DNA of 49,880 nucleotides from a virus. Below are positions 41,279 through 48,672 of the stretch, in pieces. Where the stretch lies: the IMG/VR virus record IMGVR_UViG_3300034121_001925, positions 1 through 49,880 of that record, one strand, 5' to 3'. Each line of letters starts with the position of its first letter. The stretch's first letter is position 1. The position numbers were made by a program, and so were the translations under genes. The notes below the pieces were generated by a model that saw only the letters and a program-made list of their open reading frames with translations, did no database searches and was not told where the DNA came from.

Positions 41279-41557
41279 GTGAAAGATGATCTTCTTTACA
41301 TACCTCGCCTTGCTGAACTTTACGATTGGTTTCGTATTGAGGAACAGAATGGTGAGATGATTGCTTGCGGTGGAATATTTCCAGCTTATGAGATAAAGGC
41401 TGGCCAGCGATGGCAAGGTTCTAGTGGTCACACTGTTCTAGTCGATGAAGTGGATTCCTATTCAGTTCATTACTCATGGGACGAACAGGGAGTAAAGAAA
41501 ACCCATAAAAAATCCCACTTCGCTTTCCAGTGCCGGTATTGTCTTGTTTTATCCTAA
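41279..41557 (+). CDS. hypothetical protein (92 aa, GTG start)
   Basis: Core AGQRWQGSSGHTVLVDEVD and QCRYC at the end. Small beta fold like SH3-type domains is possible. First gene of a two-gene operon. Function unknown. Confidence 0.7.
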   Translation: MKDDLLYIPRLAELYDWFRIEEQNGEMIACGGIFPAYEIKAGQRWQGSSGHTVLVDEVDSYSVHYSWDEQGVKKTHKKSHFAFQCRYCLVLS

Positions 41558-41574
41558 TCTAACCTAATAACAAA

Positions 41575-41823
41575 ATGAAAGTTGAAATTGTCACATCATA
41601 CAGAGTATTCTCATCTGCCTTTATCGACCTCCCTATTGAAAATATAAAGGAAATTAAAGATTACTTTATAATCGACAATGTTTTGCATTACTCATTGAAA
41701 GATGAAAAATGGGAAAAAATCACCTTGCCAGAGGGTGAGGATGAATTCGAAAAATCTAGTGAAGTGAAATTCTATAGTGCTGAGTCTCACCAAACAGTAA
41801 TGAAAATGTCTAAGTCTATCTAA
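41575..41823 (+). CDS. hypothetical protein, family G (82 aa)
   Basis: Paralogue of 40252-40494. Follows its partner after 17 nt, without own promoter. Beta strands with Lys/Glu-rich C-terminus. Function unknown. Confidence 0.7.
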   Translation: MKVEIVTSYRVFSSAFIDLPIENIKEIKDYFIIDNVLHYSLKDEKWEKITLPEGEDEFEKSSEVKFYSAESHQTVMKMSKSI

Positions 41824-41915
41824 GTCAAGCTCCTCCTCCCCCTAAGGGGGAGTAGGGGATTCCCCTACGCGGCGTCCCCGGCTAGGGGATTCCCCTATAG
41901 CGTCTTAGGGTTGAC
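41824..41915. terminator. spacer palindrome 17
   Basis: CTCCCCCTAAGGGGGAG, standard loop, then TTAGGGTTGACTTGGC as in copy 16. Confidence 0.7.
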
Positions 41916-41968
41916 TTGGCACGCCGCCTGCTTATGCAAAGAAAATTGAAAACAATTGAAAATATCCG

Positions 41969-41996
41969 TTGCTCTTTTCCTTCCCTGTGATATACT
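41969..41996 (+). promoter_or_regulatory. promoter of gene 42003-42197
   Basis: TTGCTC-16-TATACT, 6 nt to the ATG. Confidence 0.75.
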
Positions 41997-42002
41997 AATT
42001 AC

Positions 42003-42197
42003 ATGAGAACACGATTCGAAAAACTAGACTTCCTGATTGAAAATTGCAACGAGACTTTTGTTAAAGAGTGCGTACTCTTGACCGAGCTCGTAGGCTATAT
42101 GTCGGATTCCGACTTCTCCGACTTTTTTGACAAAGTTTGTAGGGAGTGGGACATTCGCATAGGACTTTATTGGGACAGTACAGAAGAAACTGAATAA
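42003..42197 (+). CDS. hypothetical protein, family F (64 aa)
   Basis: Nearly the same protein core as 37900-38127, but the DNA is partly diverged at synonymous sites, and the N- and C-termini differ. Shows cassette duplication over 4 kb. Confidence 0.7.
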   Translation: MRTRFEKLDFLIENCNETFVKECVLLTELVGYMSDSDFSDFFDKVCREWDIRIGLYWDSTEETE

Positions 42198-42199
42198 AA

Positions 42200-42313
42200 G
42201 TCAAGCGCCGCCTCCCCGAAAGGGGAGTAGGGGATTCCCCTACGCGGCGTCCCCGGCTAGGGGATTCCCCTAGGATGCTTTAGTAGATTACCCTAGGGTA
42301 GCTTAGGGTTGAC
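42200..42313. terminator. spacer palindrome 18
   Basis: CTCCCCGAAAGGGGAG, standard loop, an additional TTAGTAGATTACCCTAGGG step, TTGACA. Confidence 0.7.
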
Positions 42314-42381
42314 AAATTTTTAGGCAAAGTTGGCACGCCTTCTGCTATGCAAAGAAAAATGCAATTAATCGAAAGTATTTG

Positions 42382-42409
42382 TTGATTGATTGCTTAATAG
42401 GGTTATTGT
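42382..42409 (+). promoter_or_regulatory. promoter of the RuvB-like gene
   Basis: TTGATT-16-TATTGT; 8 nt to the ATG at 42418. The upstream box is weaker (GAAAGTATTTGTTGA). Confidence 0.6.
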
Positions 42410-42417
42410 GTGGGACT

Positions 42418-43431
42418 ATGAATAAAGAAATTGCATCTTGCTTCTCCTCCGTCGTTGGCCAATCCCAGATTGTCGCCAATCGTATCCTGTCCCATAGCGC
42501 CTTCGCTGCGGGCAATAATTCGCCCTATAGCGTTTGTTACACCGGAGCTGCGGGCTTAGGTAAAACTCAATTGCTCCGCGCGGAGTTAGCGGCCCGCGCC
42601 ATGGCAATCCAGATTCGATTTGGACGTGAAGCCAATGTTTTCATGCTCCGGTCACCTCAGGAAATCCGCCTTGCTGGCGAGGCATTCTTTGAGTTTATCG
42701 GCAATGTCTCGGACGGTGACGGCGTTGTTATCGACGAGCTTCATGAGATTGAAATCTCGTCTACCGTTCAACTCCGGAAACTTAAGCTCATCTTGAAGGG
42801 CTTGCTTGACAACGGGCAAGGCAAAATCCGTTCCGTGAAGATTGACGATGATACGGTCATCTCCCGGCCTAAAGAGGAAATCTTTTTCGCCGCTGGCACT
42901 AACTTCCCAGAGAAAATCAAGGACGGTTCCGCCATCATCTCCCGGTTTGGTGGAGAGACGCCGCTGGACCTTTATACAGAGGATGAATTGACCAAAATTC
43001 TTAAACTCATGAGTGAGTCCGCCGGGCTTCGTGTGAACGAGAATACGCTTCTCCTTCTCGCCAAGTGTGGCCGTGGAACTGCCCGCCCACTAGAATCAAT
43101 CGTTAGCTACCTTAGCAAAGTAGCATCAATCTCAGAGAAGACGACTATCAATCGCGCGGAGGCACTAGAGGCAATGCGGGCTTTGAGTTTGTTTCCCCTT
43201 GGCGTTTCAAAGCGGGAAATCTCAATCCTTATCCGCAGCAAGGGCCAAGGCTTAGCGGTCAGAATGTTGCCAGTGATTTTTGCCGTCGAGCCGAAATCAG
43301 TCAATCAAAGCGTTAGCTTTCTTTGTGCTTATGGCTTCCTCAGCCTACGGGGCGGAGTTGTCAATCTGTCCCCTCGCGGCGCGGCCTACTTGGACCAGTT
43401 AAAGGCTGAAAAGTTCTCTTTAGAATCCTAG
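42418..43431 (+). CDS. RuvB-like AAA+ ATPase (337 aa)
   Basis: Walker A YTGAAGLGKT (41-50), Walker B VVIDELHE (103-110), sensor-1 stretch FFAAGTNFPE, an Arg-finger-like ISRFG, and a C-terminal winged helix (FAVEPKSVNQSVSFLCAYGF, then LSPRGAAYL) as in RuvB Holliday-junction motors. The whole AAA-plus-winged-helix order fits. No RuvA or RuvC is visible. The start at 42418 is chosen from the promoter. It may move DNA branches during phage recombination or replication. Confidence 0.8.
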   Translation: MNKEIASCFSSVVGQSQIVANRILSHSAFAAGNNSPYSVCYTGAAGLGKTQLLRAELAARAMAIQIRFGREANVFMLRSPQEIRLAGEAFFEFIGNVSDGDGVVIDELHEIEISSTVQLRKLKLILKGLLDNGQGKIRSVKIDDDTVISRPKEEIFFAAGTNFPEKIKDGSAIISRFGGETPLDLYTEDELTKILKLMSESAGLRVNENTLLLLAKCGRGTARPLESIVSYLSKVASISEKTTINRAEALEAMRALSLFPLGVSKREISILIRSKGQGLAVRMLPVIFAVEPKSVNQSVSFLCAYGFLSLRGGVVNLSPRGAAYLDQLKAEKFSLES

Positions 43432-43470
43432 GCCTTTTATCCCTCCCTTCTTTCTTACCTTACTTACCTT

Positions 43471-43797
43471 ATGAATGTTTCAATCTCCTACTCGCCATCG
43501 TCTCTCTCAGATTTTCTCGCCGCTTTGGAAGCGGTAAAAGGCATGAACGGGAAAAGCGTTTCCGTTTCGCCAGCTTCTCTGAACTGTCCTGTTTCAAAGT
43601 ACGTAGAAAAAACTGGAGCTTCCCGTTACCGTCGCACTCCGGAAGGTTGCCAATCCGGGCTTTCTAATTTGGACGACCTGAAAAAGCGGGCTTTGCTAGG
43701 CGACGCCATAGCGGCAGAATGTCTAGGCGACGAAATCCCGGAAAGTGATTCTGAGTTGTCAAGCGAAGATAATTCGCCGATTGAAGCGATTTTCTAA
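43471..43797 (+). CDS. hypothetical protein downstream of the RuvB-like gene (108 aa)
   Basis: Ser/Pro-rich N-terminal half (SISYSPSSLSDFLAALEAVK), then a helical acidic part. It follows the ATPase after 39 nt and ends in a strong terminator, so it forms a two-gene operon. Possibly a partner of the ATPase. Function unknown. Confidence 0.65.
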   Translation: MNVSISYSPSSLSDFLAALEAVKGMNGKSVSVSPASLNCPVSKYVEKTGASRYRRTPEGCQSGLSNLDDLKKRALLGDAIAAECLGDEIPESDSELSSEDNSPIEAIF

Positions 43798-43807
43798 TTG
43801 ACAGGAA

Positions 43808-43839
43808 AGGGCGGCTGATTTTCAGCCGCTCTTTTTTTT
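43808..43839 (+). terminator. strong intrinsic terminator
   Basis: GCGGCTG / CAGCCGC with a 5-nt loop and eight T. Confidence 0.92.
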
Positions 43840-43844
43840 GCATT

Positions 43845-43948
43845 GTCAACCCTTAATCTACCCTAGAGGAATCCATTAGAGCACCCTAGGGGAATCCCCT
43901 AGCCGGGGACGCCGCGTAGGGGAATCCCCTAGTAAGGCCTAAGGTTTA
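43845..43948. terminator. spacer palindrome 19, fully inverted copy
   Basis: The arms and loop (TAGCCGGGGACGCCGCG) are the reverse complement of copies 10-14, between the plus-strand block and the minus-strand block. It marks the change of gene direction. Confidence 0.75.
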
Positions 43949-44013
43949 CATCTTAATGAAACATAATACACCTTATTCATCCCCCCCCCATAAGGGGGAG
44001 GTATTTTGATATG

Positions 44014-44712
44014 TTACACCTGCACCACGAAACCAGAGTTGTCTTTTCTGGCTTTGCCTTTATCGACAAGCCCAACCACCACGCCCCTAGTGTCGAGGAA
44101 ACGAAGGTCATTCTTGTCACCGTTCACAACCGGCGTTCCATGCCAGCTCTCGGGCAGTGAGCGACGGAAAACAACCGCCACGTTTCCACCTCGTGAGCGG
44201 ATGGCGTGAACGTGCCGCTCGTTTGACTCACTGCGGGAGAATGTCAAACTGTAGTTGGCGGGCATTTTCCCGTCGAGAAAATCCATCATGCGTTTGTACC
44301 CCTTGGTGTAATCGTACCAAGTAACCTCAGGGAAAAGCTCGAACAAGTTTTTCCCGTCCTGAACGTCGAGCGATTCCCACGGGATATCGCTGGTAAGGTT
44401 AAGCCGGATGGCCAACCGCATCCCATTTTTCTTGGCTTTCTTAATAGCCGCTTGAATTTCCTTAATTAGTTGTTTAGAGAATAGGTCAAAATTCTCCTTC
44501 AAGAGTTTAGTCTTGGCGATTCTAGCCGCTTGAACCGTCGAGAATGCACCATGGCCTGAGGTGTTTAAACAGGAGAAGGTGCAACCACGGCTCGCCCAAG
44601 TGCATACGTTATAACCCGACAGATTGGCGGGAGCCAAATGGATGCCGAGAGTCGTCCAGCCTTCCTTCGTGCCCTTCATGATTTTTGCGTTCGCCGTAGT
44701 GAGTAATTTCAT
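44014..44712 (-). CDS. GP88-domain phage protein (232 aa)
   Basis: NLSGYNVCTWASRGCTFSCL (C37, C44, C48) followed by NTSGHG and SDIPWE, then FPEVTWYDYTKG and the final GVVVGLVDKGKAR match the gene-product-88 family first named in mycobacteriophages. The Cys cluster suggests a bound metal; the family's function is unknown. TATTAT is 8 nt from the ATG. Confidence 0.8.
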   Translation of the reverse strand: MKLLTTANAKIMKGTKEGWTTLGIHLAPANLSGYNVCTWASRGCTFSCLNTSGHGAFSTVQAARIAKTKLLKENFDLFSKQLIKEIQAAIKKAKKNGMRLAIRLNLTSDIPWESLDVQDGKNLFELFPEVTWYDYTKGYKRMMDFLDGKMPANYSLTFSRSESNERHVHAIRSRGGNVAVVFRRSLPESWHGTPVVNGDKNDLRFLDTRGVVVGLVDKGKARKDNSGFVVQV

Positions 44713-44798
44713 CGTTCACTATAATAGCCCGCTTTCCACCGATTGCAAATTTATTTTCGATTAATTCTACTTTTCTCACATAGCGGATAGCGTGCCAA

Positions 44799-44914
44799 GT
44801 CAACCCTTAATCAACCCTAGGGGAATCCATTAGAGCACCCTAGGGAAATCCCCTAGCCGGGGCCGCCGCATAGGGGAATCCCCTAGTAGTCGTTAAGGTT
44901 AAAATTTACTTGAC
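44799..44914. terminator. spacer palindrome 20, inverted
   Basis: GTCAACCC to TTGAC with loop TAGCCGGGGCCGCCGCA; upstream of the minus-strand GP88 gene. Confidence 0.7.
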
Positions 44915-45070
44915 TTTTTAATATGCCTATCACCCCTAATAGGGTTTTATAGTAAATATAAAGTATTGAAAAATGCAATGCTCTCTATGGATATTATAGT
45001 GGGCACTGAGATTGCGGAGACTATGGAGAGTATGGCAATAATAGTTATAGCCGCCATAAATAGCGTGCCC
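44915..45070. other. region without a supported gene
   Basis: AT-rich start, then a weak frame in the + direction (about 70 codons from a TTG) that runs into the 49-bp repeats. I see no promoter matching the local type, so I do not call it. Confidence 0.5.
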
Positions 45071-45386
45071 GCCTTATTAAGCGCCAAACCTCTTCGAAGT
45101 TGCAGCGCCACCTCCGCCCGCCTTATTAAGCGCCAAACCTCTTCGAAGTTGCAGCGCCACCTCCGCCCGCCTTATTAAGCGCTAAACCTCTTCGAAGTTG
45201 CAGCGCCACCTCCGCCCGCCTTATTAAGCGCTAAACCTCTTCGAAGTTGCAGCGCCACCTCCGCCCGCCTTATTAAGCACCAAACCTCTTCGAAGTTGCA
45301 GCGCCACCTCCGCCCGCCTTATTAAGCGCTAAACCTCTTCGAAGTTGCTAACGCCCCTTATTAAGGACGTTAGCTCTTCGAACTTA
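45071..45386. repeat. 49-bp repeat array, six units
   Basis: Units start at 45071, 45120, 45169, 45218, 45267 and 45316 (exact 49-bp period). Each has TTATTAAGCG...CCTCTTCGAAGTTG, followed by a GC-rich spacer (AGCGCCACCTCCGCC). It shares the CTCTTCGAAG core with the 73-bp family but lacks the second half. The last unit abuts the stop of gene 45389-45688. Confidence 0.9.
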
Positions 45387-45388
45387 CC

Positions 45389-45688
45389 TCACATTCTTTC
45401 GTTACATTTGATACGGCTTACATATTTTGGGCCATCATTGTAATAGACCTGTAAGTCTTCTAATAGCTCCTGTAGAGTCTCATCAATTGATTCGTAGCTT
45501 TCTCGCTCAATAAATCCAGATATCAGAAAGCCGACATTACAATGACTCCCAAAAGCAATAAAACTTTTACTTTTATAAATTTCAAAATCATGCCATTCTC
45601 CTTCATTATCTTGAAACTCTATAATGCCAACATAACTGTCTTTTTCTTTTTGATAAGCTTCAAATATTTCAGTGATTTCGGTTTGCAT
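45389..45688 (-). CDS. hypothetical acidic protein (99 aa)
   Basis: Alpha/beta, acidic, with NxxGEWHDFEIYKSKSF-like strands. Promoter TTGACC-17-TATACT, but with about 28 nt of leader, unlike most neighbours. No Shine-Dalgarno sequence. Function unknown. Confidence 0.7.
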   Translation of the reverse strand: MQTEITEIFEAYQKEKDSYVGIIEFQDNEGEWHDFEIYKSKSFIAFGSHCNVGFLISGFIERESYESIDETLQELLEDLQVYYNDGPKYVSRIKCNERM

Positions 45689-45722
45689 AGTATGGTTGTT
45701 GTTGGGGTTGCCTTACAATGTC

Positions 45723-45751
45723 AGTATAGCACAGGAGAAGGGGAGGGTCAA
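45723..45751 (-). promoter_or_regulatory. promoter of gene 45389-45688
   Basis: Minus strand TTGACC (45751-45746), 17-nt spacer, TATACT (45728-45723) with extended TGC. Confidence 0.75.
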
Positions 45752-45758
45752 GAAAATA

Positions 45759-46223
45759 TTAGTAATTGTTTTCGTTTACAATACCATCCTTGAAATCTTC
45801 GATATGTGAAACTACAGACCTGTCAATCATAGAAGTGATTTTGCTGATCTTTTCTTCTGTGACTACGTTGTCGAAAATAGTCCAAGAAACTAACATGAAG
45901 TTAAGTTTGCTAATAAAGGTAATATCGGCGACTTTTCTGCCGTTGTATTCTTCTAGGGTGGAGAAGAAATATCCTTCGTGTCTTTCTGTTTCGGTTGAGC
46001 GCCGGACTACTACATCGCCGAAGGTGCGACGATCCCAGTGAGTAGGCGACTGGTTAAGCTTGCGATACTCTGATGCGAACAAAGCCGCATCCGAAAGATT
46101 GCTAAAAACAAAGTAGTTAAAAGTCTTTAGGACAGACTCGATACTGTTTATAACCACAACGAAGCCGTCAACTTCGTCGCTGAAGAATGGTGGTCGAATA
46201 AAGATTTCGCCGGAGTGATTCAT
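45759..46223 (-). CDS. hypothetical protein (154 aa)
   Basis: Mixed alpha/beta protein with no recognised domain; HWDRRTFGDVVVRRSTETER and VADITFISKLNFML. TTGACC-17-TATATT and 8 nt to the ATG (leaderless type). Function unknown. Confidence 0.7.
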   Translation of the reverse strand: MNHSGEIFIRPPFFSDEVDGFVVVINSIESVLKTFNYFVFSNLSDAALFASEYRKLNQSPTHWDRRTFGDVVVRRSTETERHEGYFFSTLEEYNGRKVADITFISKLNFMLVSWTIFDNVVTEEKISKITSMIDRSVVSHIEDFKDGIVNENNY

Positions 46224-46282
46224 AGTAAATCAATATACCACAGAACAAAAGGAGGGTCAAGAAAAAAACTAAACTATTTTAA

Positions 46283-46789
46283 TCAGGAAGCCAAAATATA
46301 CTTCTCTCCATTCATCCTGACTTCTTTGATATTGGATAGTTTATAGTTTCTTACCTTTACTTGCTTCTTACCCGTTACCCCTGCTCGTTCCTGTTTGGCG
46401 CTGGGCTTGGACTTGGTAAGATATTTATCGACGACTTCTTTGGCGACCTCTTCGCCATCAGCGACGAACTGAATCTTGACCGGCTTAGGTGCATTGCGGA
46501 ATACTGTGCGCAGCTGCATCTCGCCGTTATATTTAATTACTTTATTTACGACTACATATTCGCCGTAGGGCAATGGATCTGATTCAAAAGATTCTGCTCC
46601 TTGTTTCAGGATGGCTTCTCTATATCTAGCCCCTGTGACGACTGTCTGGTGAACAATCTTTTTAATCTGTTTATAAGGATTGCCAGTCTTATTTGCCTTC
46701 GGCTCAGTTTCAGTGAGGATGCCTAGAATTGTTGCTCCACGCCGGGCCGATAGCATTTCAACAAATTGTTTATGAGTGATTGTTTTCAT
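46283..46789 (-). CDS. hypothetical protein, family A distant member (168 aa)
   Basis: Shares GATILGI, TGARYREA, PLPYGEYVVVNK, RNAP and GVTGKKQV...NYKLSNIKEVRMNGEKYIL with 28700-29200 and 31729-32232. It keeps a conventional leader of about 65 nt. Being the most diverged, it may be close to the ancestral copy. Confidence 0.75.
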   Translation of the reverse strand: MKTITHKQFVEMLSARRGATILGILTETEPKANKTGNPYKQIKKIVHQTVVTGARYREAILKQGAESFESDPLPYGEYVVVNKVIKYNGEMQLRTVFRNAPKPVKIQFVADGEEVAKEVVDKYLTKSKPSAKQERAGVTGKKQVKVRNYKLSNIKEVRMNGEKYILAS

Positions 46790-46861
46790 TTTATCTATTT
46801 GGTTAATAGGGTTAATAGGAAGTGAAAGGAGAGATATGAACTACCTAAAGCTGACAAGTAC

Positions 46862-46889
46862 ATTATAAGACCTGCCAGCTCGAATGCAA
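46862..46889 (-). promoter_or_regulatory. promoter of gene 46283-46789
   Basis: Minus strand TTGCAT-16-TATAAT. The predicted start is ~66 nt before the ATG. Confidence 0.75.
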
Positions 46890-46907
46890 ACAAATTTTTC
46901 ATTTGAT

Positions 46908-47126
46908 TTATCTTTTCTTCGTCCAGACTTTTAACTGAGCCTCTACTAGATCAGCGTCAGGGGGTGACTTACCTTTATTATCGACAATGGAATAAGTCAC
47001 ACGGGCGTTCACTCCTTCTTTCAGCATAAGTTTTTTAGCGTGCCAATTTTGAGCGGCGACTGCATCCGCCAAAGAACGATGTTGAGAAATTTTAGAATTA
47101 TCAGTAATGTTGTGAAGAGTGTACAT
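46908..47126 (-). CDS. hypothetical protein (72 aa)
   Basis: Basic, mixed fold: NITDNSKISQHRSLADAVAA. It follows the DUF932 gene on the same strand. No recognised family. Confidence 0.65.
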   Translation of the reverse strand: MYTLHNITDNSKISQHRSLADAVAAQNWHAKKLMLKEGVNARVTYSIVDNKGKSPPDADLVEAQLKVWTKKR

Positions 47127-47197
47127 ATTCTTGTTTATTTTTAAATTAGATAATAGATTTAATTAGAGGGTGTGGGAGGACACCCCGTTTTTATTGT

Positions 47198-48235
47198 TTA
47201 GCTGATCAAGGCCAGCTCACTACCCCGGCGAACCATTCGCTCAAATTCTCCCGGAGAAGTCAAGGCCGAGAATGCCCGAGTTTTCATTTTGCTACCTGAT
47301 CCAAATTCTGAACTGACGAACTGAGCTTGCATACCCCGACCCGAATTAGAGTGAGTATAGAAGTCTGTCAAGGCAGAAAAGAGATCCAGTCGATTTTCTC
47401 CAGAGTTTCCAGCTCCAGTCTTGAACAGATTAAACACCTCTTCGACATTGTTACGTGAGCGAGTAGAGAAGTCCTGAGCAGTTTCTGGGGCAATGAACCC
47501 CGTCAAGAATTGTTCGGCAATACTGTCATTGACAGACTTGTGACCCAGTTCAGCCAGTTCAGCGCAGAACAAAGCCCGATTGCTAATGAGATCCTCGATA
47601 CCGCTGGAAACATTGACCAACGCAAGGCCGGAATTTTTGGTGTGCTTGACGGCGAACTTGATGCCTTGAGTTTTATTGTTGAAAGCGTTTACGTTAAAGC
47701 TAAACGTATTAGCGCAAACTGTGCAAATAGAGCTGTCCAAGAACATCGCCTTACCCGAACCATCGTGAGTGGACAAAGCGTTGAGGTAGAAGTCGAACTG
47801 ACGATTACCAACCATAAAGGTTTTACCTTCGTTCAATTCGATTGAGATAAAGACTTTAGTGCGGTCGCAAACGGAACCGATAGAAGCGACTTTGAACTTC
47901 ACGTTGCAATCCTCCAGACCCGAAACCAGAGTGTCAAACAAGTCTTTATTTTGAATGATGCCGTAACTACCGCTGACAGCGTTACCGATAGGGAGACCAT
48001 CATCAGAAGAAACGATTGCGTCTTGATGGAACTTGACTGAGGTGCCATCCAAAGAAGTATTCAGAAACAAAGGCCGCCGCTCTAGTTCCCAGTTAAGAGG
48101 AGACTTTTCAAAAGTGATTTCCTGCTGAACGTCCGTCAGACCATGCCAAGCCTGAAAGGTTCCCATCTGAGCGTCGCGGTTTTCGATTTGGTGAGCCATA
48201 ATAGTAATTGAGTTTGTTGTTGTTTGTTGCTGCAT
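47198..48235 (-). CDS. DUF932 (phage/plasmid-like) protein (345 aa)
   Basis: Blocks AWHGLTDVQQEITFEKSPLN, NRQFDFYLNALSTHDGSGKA, CTVCANTFSFN and the end with SNSGRGMQAQFVSSEFGSG match DUF932/TIGR03299 proteins, which occur in many phages and plasmids and have unknown function. The family similarity begins near MAHQIENRD, so a start at 48199 is also possible. Promoter TTGCGG-16-TATACT is 15 nt from the first ATG. Confidence 0.85.
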   Translation of the reverse strand: MQQQTTTNSITIMAHQIENRDAQMGTFQAWHGLTDVQQEITFEKSPLNWELERRPLFLNTSLDGTSVKFHQDAIVSSDDGLPIGNAVSGSYGIIQNKDLFDTLVSGLEDCNVKFKVASIGSVCDRTKVFISIELNEGKTFMVGNRQFDFYLNALSTHDGSGKAMFLDSSICTVCANTFSFNVNAFNNKTQGIKFAVKHTKNSGLALVNVSSGIEDLISNRALFCAELAELGHKSVNDSIAEQFLTGFIAPETAQDFSTRSRNNVEEVFNLFKTGAGNSGENRLDLFSALTDFYTHSNSGRGMQAQFVSSEFGSGSKMKTRAFSALTSPGEFERMVRRGSELALIS

Positions 48236-48367
48236 CGTGCAGCTGAGATCAGTATAAGCGATTAAAAATAATCCGCAAGTTTTTTTTTCGTTTTTTTTAC
48301 TTTTTTATTTCCACTCTCTATTAGACTATTCTTAATCAGATAGAGAGCGTTAAGGGGATTAGCCCTT

Positions 48368-48577
48368 CTATTTGCCTTTATTGTTGCGGCGATTAAGCTC
48401 GTCCGCGAATGTCAACCCTTGATCGACATAATAGTTTTCCTTATTCGGTTGCGGGTGGGTTGCCATCGCCCTAGCGGCTTCTTGACAATCCTTGATTACA
48501 TACCGCAGGGAGCATTCGCTCAGAGTCTTGGCTTTTTTAGTCCAGAAGATGAAGTCTTGTGATGTTGCGTTGTTCAT
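48368..48577 (-). CDS. hypothetical protein, family E (69 aa)
   Basis: Paralogue of 32722-32925, 15 kb away. The promoter TTGCAG-16-TATACT is nearly the same as that of the DUF932 gene and is 6 nt from the ATG. Function unknown. Confidence 0.75.
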   Translation of the reverse strand: MNNATSQDFIFWTKKAKTLSECSLRYVIKDCQEAARAMATHPQPNKENYYVDQGLTFADELNRRNNKGK

Positions 48578-48672
48578 GACCTCAGTATAAGCGATTAAAA
48601 ATAATCTGCAAATTCTTTTTTCGTTTTTTTAATCTTTTTTTTATTCAGCTTAAAGGGAGGGTAAATAGCTAA

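Noticed and set aside
29538-44914. Integron attC sites
   Set aside because: The palindromes separate single-gene cassettes like attC sites, but no attC core (GTTRRRY) and no integrase gene were seen, and genes carry own promoters in both directions.
44966-45178. 70-codon frame with hydrophobic start (TTG start) before the 49-bp array
   Set aside because: Half of it lies in the repeats and no promoter of the local kind precedes it.
47170-47194. Hairpin GGGTGT / ACACCC with TTTTT in the + direction
   Set aside because: It has the shape of a terminator but no plus-strand gene ends there; for the minus-strand DUF932 gene the T-run is on the wrong side.
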